From SP202 sp036339395 (GTDB lineage: Bacteria; Planctomycetota; Phycisphaerae; Phycisphaerales; SM1A02), in NCBI GenBank assembly GCA_036339395.1, contig JAYZBD010000070.1:1-10857 (forward strand): 10,857 bases of DNA, read 5' to 3'. Positions 1 through 6,765 of the stretch are shown piece by piece; position 1 is the stretch's first letter, and every line of letters starts with the position of its first letter. The notes under the pieces are model-generated. The model was not told the origin of the DNA. It searched no databases and saw only the letters and a list, made by a program, of their open reading frames with translations. A program made the translations under genes and the position numbers.

Positions 1-2
1 CG

Positions 3-1943
3 ATCACGGCTGTAACCCTCTCTGCTGATGCGGAAGGAGTGGGGCGGCCCGCGCAGACGGGGGCCCGGGAGCATTCTTCGACACCACAGCGCGGATTGCT
101 CCCATTACCTACTACGGCAAACGACTTCTTCCAACCCGGCACCCAGCCTCGCCCGGACACCCCTGATGGAGCTCCATTTCACGAGTTCCAGATCAGCTTC
201 TTCAACTGCCTCAACTGCCATGCCCTTGGCGAGAGTGACGACAACCCCCTCGAAGTAACGGGACCGTATGACACCTGGGCTACAAGCCTGATGGCACAAT
301 CTGCACGGGACCCCGTGTGGCAGGCCGCTCTGTCGATCTCGAACGAGGATGCAGCGGGCTCGGGTGAGTACTGCATCAGGTGCCATGCGCCCATGGCCTG
401 GAGCAGTGGCCGTTCATCAACCGGTGACATGTCCGAGTTCATCCTGCCCGATGACCTGGATGCAGTCAGTTGCCACTTCTGTCACAGGGTCGTTGATCCG
501 ATCAACAGCATTGCGAATCCACCGGAGGATTTCGACATCCTCCAGGCACTTGTCAATGCTGGAACCTACCCGGAGGAACCTGGCAATGGCCGTTTCATCT
601 TCGACCCGACCGATACGCGCAGGGGCCCGGAGGCGGACTGGGGAGTGAACATGCATGGTGCCGACATCCTCGTATCACCACATCACGACGAAAGCTCGTT
701 CTGCGCATCCTGCCATGATTTGAGCAACCCAATCTTCGACCTGCAGACTGATGGCAGCTATGACCTGAATGCCGTTGACGCGGCCCATCCGACGCAGGTC
801 ATTCACGACATGTTCCCAGAGCAGCGGACCTACAGCGAGTGGGAAAAGAGCGACTTTGCAGATGGCGGGATCTACTTTCCCGATGGTCGATTTGGTGGCG
901 ACATCGATCCCTCTACATCCATGTCCTCATGCCAGGATTGCCACATGCCCAAGCACTACGGGGGATCCTGCATCTTCTGGTACATCGAGGAAGTCGGTAC
1001 CAGCCCGGATGTACCGGATCATGCATTTGTTGGCGCCAACAACTGGGTCATCGGTGCCGTGCATGATCTGTATGACTTCGATGGAAACGCGTACACCGGG
1101 CTCACTGATGAATCGGTCGATCGACAGATCTCCCAGACAGAGGCCTTCCTTGCCGCAGCCTCCGACATGGATCTTGACATCATCGAAGATGACCTGAGAG
1201 TAACGATCACGAACTGGTCCGGACACAAGCTCCCCACGGGATTCCCCGAGGGTCGGCGGATGTGGCTCAACGTCCAGTTCCTGGATGCCGGTGGATCGAT
1301 CATCGAGGAGTTCGGGGAATACGACTACGGCACAGCCGATACGGATCTCGTCGGTACCAAGGTGTACGAGATGAAGCTTGGCCTGGATGCGGAAATGGCA
1401 ACTGCCACGGGTTTACCCGAGGGCGAGACATTCCACATCACCCTCGCAAACTCGATCCTGAAGGACAACAGGATCCCGCCGGCTGGATTCACCAATGCCG
1501 CATTCGAGGAAATCGACGCAGCACCCGTCGCTGCAACCTACGCGGACTACCAGCATTGGGATGAAACCTACTTCAACATTCCAGTCGATGCAGAAGAAGC
1601 ACTCGTGACGCTCCTCTACCAGACCTCCACGAAGGAATACATGGAGTTCCTGAGGGATACGGCGCCAACTGGCGACGACGATGTGAACCTCGGTCATGTC
1701 GCCTACGACGCATGGGTCAACCGGGGTCGCAGTACGCCTGTCATCATGGACAGCCAGGTCATCGAGATCAACCCATCGTTCAACCCGGCAGATGTCAACC
1801 AGGACGGCGAAGTCGACGTCAATGATCTTCTGCTTGTCATCGGGGACTGGGGATGCACCAGCAACTGCACGGCCGACATAGACGGGGATGGCAATGTGAA
1901 CGTCGTCGACCTGCTGCTTGTCATCGCCAACTGGGGACTCTGA
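3..1943 (+). CDS. Pentaheme c-type cytochrome with C-terminal dockerin-like tail (5' end missing)
   Basis: The frame is open from base 3, so the true start and most of the signal peptide lie left of the window. An in-frame GTG at 39 is the first start-like codon but is probably internal; the upstream residues end in A-D-A before E-G, which could be a signal peptidase site. Numbering from the GTG as residue 1, five CxxCH heme motifs occur at about 57, 112, 145, 222 and 298 (CLNCH, CIRCH, CHFCH, CASCH, CQDCH). A GHKLPTGFPEGRR motif at about 395-407 matches a region found after the heme domain in many secreted multiheme cytochromes. The C-terminus carries two calcium-loop repeats, DVNQDGEVDV at about 585 and DIDGDGNVNV at about 613, each followed by a DLLLVI..WG helix, with a Cys pair between them. 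This is the GC-type dockerin-like tail of Phycisphaerae exported proteins. An extracytoplasmic electron-transfer role is inferred; substrate and partner are unknown. It converges with pyrB across 6 bases. Confidence 0.9.
   Translation: MTAVTLSADAEGVGRPAQTGAREHSSTPQRGLLPLPTTANDFFQPGTQPRPDTPDGAPFHEFQISFFNCLNCHALGESDDNPLEVTGPYDTWATSLMAQSARDPVWQAALSISNEDAAGSGEYCIRCHAPMAWSSGRSSTGDMSEFILPDDLDAVSCHFCHRVVDPINSIANPPEDFDILQALVNAGTYPEEPGNGRFIFDPTDTRRGPEADWGVNMHGADILVSPHHDESSFCASCHDLSNPIFDLQTDGSYDLNAVDAAHPTQVIHDMFPEQRTYSEWEKSDFADGGIYFPDGRFGGDIDPSTSMSSCQDCHMPKHYGGSCIFWYIEEVGTSPDVPDHAFVGANNWVIGAVHDLYDFDGNAYTGLTDESVDRQISQTEAFLAAASDMDLDIIEDDLRVTITNWSGHKLPTGFPEGRRMWLNVQFLDAGGSIIEEFGEYDYGTADTDLVGTKVYEMKLGLDAEMATATGLPEGETFHITLANSILKDNRIPPAGFTNAAFEEIDAAPVAATYADYQHWDETYFNIPVDAEEALVTLLYQTSTKEYMEFLRDTAPTGDDDVNLGHVAYDAWVNRGRSTPVIMDSQVIEINPSFNPADVNQDGEVDVNDLLLVIGDWGCTSNCTADIDGDGNVNVVDLLLVIANWGL
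1875..1943 (+). other. Second calcium-loop repeat of the dockerin-like tail
   Basis: This sub-region of the cytochrome gene encodes the second EF-hand-like loop and helix (D-I-D-G-D-G-N-V-N-V-V-D-L, then LLLVIANWGL) and ends at the stop codon. The first repeat begins near base 1791 and reads D-V-N-Q-D-G-E-V-D-V-N-D-L, followed by LLVIGDWG. In type I dockerins the Asp/Asn residues at loop positions 1, 3, 5, 9 and 12 bind calcium; these positions are acidic or Asn/Asp in both repeats here. In Phycisphaerae such tails are interpreted as sorting or anchoring signals rather than cellulosome parts; that role is inferred from distribution. Confidence 0.75.
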
Positions 1944-1949
1944 TCGAGT

Positions 1950-2900
1950 TCAACCCAGCAGCCCGGCCAGGGCCGCCATTCGAACTGCAACACCATTCGT
2001 GACCTGCTCGAGGACAAGGCTGCGTTCGCCGTCGGCGACTTCGTGCGCCAACTCGAAGCCACGATTGATCGGACCTGGATGCAGGACTGGAACGCCGGGG
2101 CCGAGTCGATCAGCCCGTTGAACATCCAGGCCGAATCGCTCCCGGTAATCGGCTGGAATGCCTTCCCCGTCATGCCGCTCGTACTGGACCCGCAGCATCA
2201 TGATGATGTCGATCTCACCGAGCACAGCATCAAGGTCATGACTGATCCGAACCGTACCGCTGCCTGGTCCAGGTGACACGATGGATTCGAACTCAGTGGG
2301 AACAAGTGACTCGGGACCAACCAGGAGTACATTCGCTCCACAGGTGGTCAGGGAATGGATGTTCGATCGTGCAACTCGGCTGCTGGCGATATCCCCGACG
2401 ATCGCAACCGTGACATCATCCAGGTCCCTTCGATCAAGATGACGCGTCATGGTGAGCAGGTCGAGCAGGCCCTGGGTCGGGTGTTCGTGTCGGCCATCGC
2501 CTGCGTTGAGTACGGGGATGTTCACATGGTCTGCGACCATGGCCGCGCCACCGGACTCGCTGCATCGAACCACCAGGCCGTCCACGCCCATGGCCGCGAT
2601 GTTCGTTGCCGTGTCAATGAGACTCTCGCCCTTCGATGCACTGGAGGTACTGCCGAGAAGATCGACGACCTCCGCTCCGAGCCTCCTGGCAGCAACAGAG
2701 AAACTCACGCGAGTCCTGGTCGAGTTCTCCAGGAAGAGGTTGGCGACAATCCTTCCTGAAAGCACATCGCCCATGTCCGCGATTCCCTGCACGGCCGGGA
2801 GAAAGGATTCGGCATCATCAAGAATCGAATGAAGCTGGTCCCGGGTAAGTCCCTCGAGGCCCAGCAGGTGACCGGAAGATGTCCACGTCGCGGTCGTCAT
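1950..2900 (-). CDS. pyrB: Aspartate carbamoyltransferase catalytic subunit
   Basis: PyrB catalyses carbamoyl phosphate plus L-aspartate to N-carbamoyl-L-aspartate, the committed step of pyrimidine synthesis, in the cytoplasm. With the ATG at 2900 the protein has 316 residues, close to the usual 305-315. Visible family signatures are STRTR at 60-64 (carbamoyl phosphate loop), KGES at 90-93, HPTQGLLDL from 140, GDIASSRVARSN at 169-180, MLRVQYER at 235-242 and HPGPINRG at 274-281. The SRVARSN and RVQYER forms resemble the Bacillus-type enzyme, so the gene product looks fully functional. The frame is open upstream to an ATG at 3044, and another ATG lies at 2924, but the extra residues (rich in Pro and Cys) look non-coding and would exceed the family length. 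No convincing Shine-Dalgarno precedes any of the three. No pyrI or pyrC adjoins it within the window. Confidence 0.95.
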   Translation of the reverse strand: MTTATWTSSGHLLGLEGLTRDQLHSILDDAESFLPAVQGIADMGDVLSGRIVANLFLENSTRTRVSFSVAARRLGAEVVDLLGSTSSASKGESLIDTATNIAAMGVDGLVVRCSESGGAAMVADHVNIPVLNAGDGRHEHPTQGLLDLLTMTRHLDRRDLDDVTVAIVGDIASSRVARSNIHSLTTCGANVLLVGPESLVPTEFESIVSPGPGSGTVRISHDLDAVLGEIDIIMMLRVQYERHDGEGIPADYRERFGLDVQRADRLGPGVPVLHPGPINRGFELAHEVADGERSLVLEQVTNGVAVRMAALAGLLG

Positions 2901-3094
2901 GGAGCACAGGATACCTGTGCCCATCGGGGAATGACACCCTGCACGACGACCCTCGAAGTCGAACGGAACAGGGACTGGACATGCCTGGGGGGGGATTTCG
3001 TCTGTTTTTGAATAACCCTGACCCGTTTCGGGATCTTCCCTCATGAAAGAAGCGTATTGAGAAGAGGACGTTCCCCTTCAGGGCACTGAACTGC
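2901..3094. promoter_or_regulatory. Divergent spacer between pyrB and a membrane-protein gene
   Basis: This 194-base spacer should hold the promoters of pyrB (leftward) and of the small membrane-protein gene (rightward). It contains a run of eight G on the plus strand near 2986-2993 and a short CCCG/CGGG inverted repeat near 3026. No PyrR-type leader, clear attenuator or obvious -35/-10 pair could be assigned by eye. If pyrB started further upstream, at 2924 or 3044, part of this stretch would be coding. Confidence 0.4.
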
Positions 3095-3541
3095 ATGACC
3101 ACACCACAGAACACGCTCGACGCCCCTCACCATGCCACTCGTGATTCCATGACCGGGATCCGTGTCATACCAATGGCCTTGTTCGGGGCGTACTCTGCCA
3201 TTTGCATCGCAACCCTCATGGATGCACTGCATGGACAGAACCTCATCGCAACATCCAGCCTCCTCCTGGTGGGAGGTGTAGCAATTGCATTGCTTCATCT
3301 TTCGAGATTCATGGTGCCACTTGAGACGATTGACGACTGGCTCTGGCAACTTGCCCGCTGCAGCGCCCTGGCTGGACTCTGCGGCGCAGCCATCGGCCTG
3401 TGCATCCTGTTCCTTGGCAACGGCTCATTCCACACGATGACCACTGGTCTTTCGCTCGCAGCTTTCTCTGTGCTCTACGGAGTACTGATTGCCATGCCGG
3501 CCGGATGCCTGGTCGTTCTTGGCGATGACGCATCAAACTGA
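3095..3541 (+). CDS. Small four-helix membrane protein of unknown function
   Basis: The 148-residue product has a polar N-terminus of about 20 residues, then four hydrophobic stretches at about 22-43, 52-71, 86-107 and 116-143, and a short acidic tail. It is therefore predicted to be an inner-membrane protein. The third and fourth helices (Gly-rich ALAGLCGAAIGL, then GLSLAAFSVLYGVLIAM) loosely recall the last two helices of the MotA/TolQ/ExbB family. However, the large cytoplasmic loop and a MotB/TolR partner are absent, so this is only a weak resemblance. The start is the ATG at 3095; an ATG at 3149 would remove most of the polar N-terminus. No strong ribosome-binding site is visible. The gene converges with the membrane-protein gene ending at 3563, leaving a 21-base gap. 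Its coherent hydrophobic pattern and the lack of a competing frame support it as real, but not its function. Confidence 0.65.
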   Translation: MTTPQNTLDAPHHATRDSMTGIRVIPMALFGAYSAICIATLMDALHGQNLIATSSLLLVGGVAIALLHLSRFMVPLETIDDWLWQLARCSALAGLCGAAIGLCILFLGNGSFHTMTTGLSLAAFSVLYGVLIAMPAGCLVVLGDDASN

Positions 3542-3562
3542 TCGACCGGACTCACTCGACAC

Positions 3563-4201
3563 CTACCTACGGGAGTATGGCCATGCCAGGCGCTGCTCTT
3601 TGTCGAGGGGCGACAGCAGGAGCAATGAGAAGATCCAGAAGAAATACCCTGATGCACCTGGACTGATCAATGTCGGCCAGGACCATGCCAGGAGCGAAAG
3701 TACCAGGAATGAACTGGCAAGGATGCAGAGGAAGCATGAAGAGTAGATGAGGAGATTCCTCCAAGGACCTTCCTCGAATCTGAAAATGATCTGCAACAGT
3801 AGGAGAATCGGGATCGCATTGCTCAGCCAAGCAAACTGCAGGCAGATTGAATAGACCTGCACGAGCAGTTTAGACCACGCACCTGCAATCCCCTTCGAGC
3901 CTACTTCGTCCAAACTGCTGCCATACAGCAGCAAGGCGGCGAGGATTGTCTTGTCGGAAACGGCATCTCTGACTGCTTTTGAAGGCACAATCGCTTCGTA
4001 GACATCGTCATATGAGTTGAACAGGAGGTTCCAGGAAAATCCCGCTGCTTCATAGCCGTATATGACATCCTTGCGTCCCATTGTCGTGTCAGGGTTGCCA
4101 GCAACGGGCAGGATCAATGTGACTATGAAGAAGAGCAGTAGGGCGACGTAGTATGCGATCAGGCCGCCCCTGGACCATGCGGACAGTGGCCTTCGCCTCA
4201 T
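3563..4201 (-). CDS. Membrane protein of unknown function, translationally coupled to nuoG
   Basis: The 212-residue product has an Arg-rich N-terminus (MRRR) and a hydrophobic helix at about 12-34. A soluble stretch of about 80 residues follows (roughly 35-114), then three more hydrophobic segments at about 115-140, 149-173 and 184-200, and a basic C-terminus. By the positive-inside rule the N-terminus is probably cytoplasmic and the 35-114 segment extracytoplasmic. Its ATG (4201-4199) overlaps the nuoG TGA (4200-4198) as ATGA, the classic arrangement for translational coupling, so the two proteins are made together. I do not recognise the family. It does not look like NuoH, NuoA, NuoJ or NuoK: it lacks the conserved loop motifs of NuoH and its topology does not fit the small subunits. 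The context permits a role linked to complex I or its assembly, but the sequence does not show this. Confidence 0.8.
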   Translation of the reverse strand: MRRRPLSAWSRGGLIAYYVALLLFFIVTLILPVAGNPDTTMGRKDVIYGYEAAGFSWNLLFNSYDDVYEAIVPSKAVRDAVSDKTILAALLLYGSSLDEVGSKGIAGAWSKLLVQVYSICLQFAWLSNAIPILLLLQIIFRFEEGPWRNLLIYSSCFLCILASSFLVLSLLAWSWPTLISPGASGYFFWIFSLLLLSPLDKEQRLAWPYSRR

Positions 4202-5838
4202 AGCTCGATCATTTCCATGTCCGATTCGACCGGGGCCGTCACCTCGGGGAGATGAACCTCATCAAGGAACATCTTCAGCGCCGGTTCAATCGCCATCTGT
4301 TGTCGTGTCATGACCGCGTTGAACCATTCCGGCTTCGAACCGTCGAGACCGGCAAGCAGGTCGAGGGCAACCTGGGCCTCGCTCTTGCAGTAGTCGACTG
4401 GTTCGATGGCCCGCTCGAATGCCTGGAGACGACCATCGACGTTCTCGAATGTCCCGCTCTTCTCCATCCACGTCGCTGCCGGAAGAAAGACATCCGCACG
4501 TTCTTCAAGACGATTGGGCATGGTGTCCAGCAGGACGACGAAGCGATCGCCCAGTGCACGTTCAAGAGACTCCGTCACCCAGGCACTGGGATAGTTTCCG
4601 GTCAGGAGCAGTGAAGAAGGCCCTCCGCCGGATGTCAGCAGTTCCTCGAAGGCAGTTGCATCGAGAATCTCGTCGCCGAAGGATTCAAGCACTCGACGGA
4701 CGCCCCTGGCATTGGGAGCCTTCTCCGCTCGCAACGTGTAGCCGCCAGGAAAAGTCTTGTCCTGGCCATCAATCGGGACAGGGCCGATGGCAAGCACCGC
4801 GTTCGGGTCGATGGATTTCACCAGCCTGGCCAGGTGCCAGGCGTCTTCGCATCCGAGCATCGGGCTGATGAGCGCCCCAATGTGCTGACCCTGCATGCCC
4901 GACAGTGCCGCATCCGTTGCACTCTTCCAGGCCAGGTCCGCCTGCTGCGGATCATGGCTGTCACCTCCGCGGACGCTGGGCATGCGCCTGCGCGACTCAT
5001 CGTGTATGAACTTCCATCCCCAGCGGATCTCGTCTGAAATCCACCAGGTGTTGACCTCGAGATTCGTCCGGGGCTTGATCCGGTAGACGATGCCGTGGTT
5101 GTGCTCAACACTGATGTTGTCACCGCCGCTGGTCAGCCCATCGATCGATGGTGTCCGGGTCAGGTACCACACCCGCTGCTGGAACAGGAAATCCTTGTCG
5201 AGGAGTGCGCCCACGGGGCAGAGATCGATGACGTTTCCACTGAGTTCGTTGTCGAGAGCACGTCCCGGGAAGACGTCAATCGACTCCTGTGCGCCCCTGC
5301 CTTCGACCATGAGTTCGCAAGTCCCGGTGACCTCGCGTGTAAAGCGGACACACCTGGAACACATGATGCATCGGTCGCTGTAGAGCAGGATGTCAGGCCC
5401 AAGGTCCTTCTTGGGCTGCTTGATCTTCGTTTCCTCGAATCGACTTGCGGATCGGCCATACCTGTAGGCATAGTCCTGCAAGGTGCACTCGCCGGCCTGG
5501 TCGCATACGGGGCAGTCCACCGGGTGGTTGATCAGGAGGTACTCCATGACGGCTCGCTGGTTTGCCGTGGCCTTCGGTGAATCGGTATGGACCACCTGCC
5601 CGTCCGTTGCAGGAGTCTGGCATGCTGGAAGCAACTTGGGAATGGCTTCAAGTTTGTTGTCGTTGCGGGGGTTGGGCGCCCACACTTCCACGAGACAGAT
5701 CCGACAACTGGCAACGACCGACAAGCCCGGATGCCAGCAGTAATGGGGAATCTCAAGCTCACTGGACAGGGCCACTTCGAGGATCGACTGACCATCCTCG
5801 AAGGCTATTTCCTGGCCATTGATGGTGAGTTGCGGCAT
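4198..5838 (-). CDS. nuoG: NADH-quinone oxidoreductase subunit G, compact form lacking cluster N7 ligands
   Basis: NuoG is a peripheral-arm subunit of respiratory complex I that passes electrons from NADH along a chain of Fe-S clusters. This 546-residue version has an N-terminal 2Fe-2S ferredoxin domain with C34, C45, C48 and C73, then a His-Cys3 4Fe-4S site (H105, C109, C112, C118). A further 4Fe-4S site follows (C157, C160, C163, C207 in NVIDLCPVGAL). A reduced molybdopterin-oxidoreductase-like region comes next, with the late motif ADVFLPAATWMEKSGTFENV. In the TPSI..GGDNI segment (230-242), where N7-containing homologues have cysteines, none is present, so N7 is predicted absent. Many bacterial NuoG proteins also lack N7. 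It is much shorter than the E. coli protein of about 900 residues. A GAGG lies 11 bases before the ATG. The next gene overlaps its stop. No nuoE, nuoF or nuoH is nearby. Confidence 0.92.
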   Translation of the reverse strand: MPQLTINGQEIAFEDGQSILEVALSSELEIPHYCWHPGLSVVASCRICLVEVWAPNPRNDNKLEAIPKLLPACQTPATDGQVVHTDSPKATANQRAVMEYLLINHPVDCPVCDQAGECTLQDYAYRYGRSASRFEETKIKQPKKDLGPDILLYSDRCIMCSRCVRFTREVTGTCELMVEGRGAQESIDVFPGRALDNELSGNVIDLCPVGALLDKDFLFQQRVWYLTRTPSIDGLTSGGDNISVEHNHGIVYRIKPRTNLEVNTWWISDEIRWGWKFIHDESRRRMPSVRGGDSHDPQQADLAWKSATDAALSGMQGQHIGALISPMLGCEDAWHLARLVKSIDPNAVLAIGPVPIDGQDKTFPGGYTLRAEKAPNARGVRRVLESFGDEILDATAFEELLTSGGGPSSLLLTGNYPSAWVTESLERALGDRFVVLLDTMPNRLEERADVFLPAATWMEKSGTFENVDGRLQAFERAIEPVDYCKSEAQVALDLLAGLDGSKPEWFNAVMTRQQMAIEPALKMFLDEVHLPEVTAPVESDMEMIEL

Positions 5839-5892
5839 GGTTGGAGGTTCCTCGGCACCCGGGGAAGGAACCCCAATGGTAGCAGAGTCGGG

Positions 5893-6666
5893 TTATGAAC
5901 CGGGGGGCGGGAGTGTCCGTGCAGTGATGGTGATATCTCCATCCCCGAGCGACACACCGTCTATCTCCACGATGCGGTCATCGACCAGTTCAAGGATGGC
6001 AGGGAATCCATTGCCGTCAAGCAGGTAGTCCACGACGAAACCTGAAGCATCATCTCCTTCCGCCGCAGCGGTGCGGAGGGGTTCAAGGAGAGTCGAGGGA
6101 GGAGTTGGAACAGGAAGTCGACCGAGAAGGCCACCATTGATGGAAAGAACAATGTTGCCCTCGGCGATCGTTGGCAGAACCTTCATCCCGAGAATGCTGG
6201 TGACACGACCGTGCTTGACCAGCCCGACCGCAACGAAGATGCCCGACGGGGTCGCATGGACCTGGGGCACCGTGATGAAATCCGGCCACTGGGGATGATC
6301 ATCATGTGCCAACCAGTCCTCGAGTCGCAGGGCCAGCCATGCGTTGACAGCCTTGTCAGGTATTCGAAGTCGCCAGGGTTCACCCTTCGGACGGATCTTC
6401 TGCAACTCCTCGACCAACCTGAACTCGGCCTGTTCCGCCAGGTAAGCCGCATCGGGATCGTTGGATGTGGGTGGGTCGTACCAACCCGGTGGAAGGAAGG
6501 TCAGGATGAGGCAGAACAGGAATGCTCCCCCGATCCCGAGCAGAAGCACACCCAGCAGGAGTTTTACATTGGCGGCCCTGGGCTTGCGGGACAAGGCCGG
6601 CGGATCCGTCGGGGTCGTGGCATTGACACTGTTGGACTGGTTGTCCCCTGCTGGATCGGTTCCCAT
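5893..6666 (-). CDS. Single-pass membrane-anchored protein of unknown function
   Basis: With the ATG at 6666 the product has 257 residues: a polar Pro/Thr-rich N-terminal tail, a basic stretch (SRKPRAANVK), one strong hydrophobic helix at about 36-58, and a mostly soluble domain of about 200 residues that should face the periplasm. The segment RIPDKAVNAWLALRLEDWL near 100-118 resembles the 'E-x-x-L-N-x-x-L' helix of membrane-anchored secreted domains such as YpmS/DUF2140. That comparison is weak and by eye only. The frame extends further, to an ATG at 6693 and a TTG at 6735, but these add residues without any clear ribosome-binding site. It lies 54 bases upstream of nuoG and about 100 bases downstream of the oxidase gene, all on the same strand, so co-transcription is plausible. 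Function cannot be assigned. Confidence 0.75.
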   Translation of the reverse strand: MGTDPAGDNQSNSVNATTPTDPPALSRKPRAANVKLLLGVLLLGIGGAFLFCLILTFLPPGWYDPPTSNDPDAAYLAEQAEFRLVEELQKIRPKGEPWRLRIPDKAVNAWLALRLEDWLAHDDHPQWPDFITVPQVHATPSGIFVAVGLVKHGRVTSILGMKVLPTIAEGNIVLSINGGLLGRLPVPTPPSTLLEPLRTAAAEGDDASGFVVDYLLDGNGFPAILELVDDRIVEIDGVSLGDGDITITARTLPPPGS

Positions 6667-6765
6667 GGCTCGATGGTATCCGCTTGTGAACATTGATTTG
6701 GGCGAGGGACTCTTCCAGGGTGCCTTGTGGTTCAATCAACCCTGCTCCACTGGAACTGGATTACT

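Noticed and set aside
28..258. A short plus-strand frame starting with ATG at 28 in the left edge
   Set aside because: It overlaps the cytochrome frame, which is open from base 3 and contains the first heme motif; the Arg/Ser-rich translation is typical of a shifted frame.
1925..1990. Possible terminator between the converging cytochrome and pyrB genes
   Set aside because: There is a GGCCnGGGCC-like GC patch near 1963-1975, but it lies inside pyrB coding sequence and has no T-rich tract on either strand.
1703..2173. A 156-codon minus-strand frame bridging the end of the cytochrome gene and pyrB
   Set aside because: It overlaps two confident genes, the cytochrome tail and the pyrB 3' end, and its residues show no family signature.
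2355..2759. A 134-codon plus-strand open frame inside pyrB
   Set aside because: It is fully antisense to pyrB, whose substrate-binding motifs span the same bases.
5095..5580. A 161-codon plus-strand open frame opposite nuoG
   Set aside because: It is antisense to the Fe-S cluster region of NuoG, where every ligand is conserved; no ribosome-binding site or recognisable motif supports it.
6211..6696. A 161-codon plus-strand open frame opposite the single-pass membrane protein gene
   Set aside because: The minus-strand frame shows a coherent membrane anchor plus soluble domain and fits the operon, while the plus frame has no structured features.
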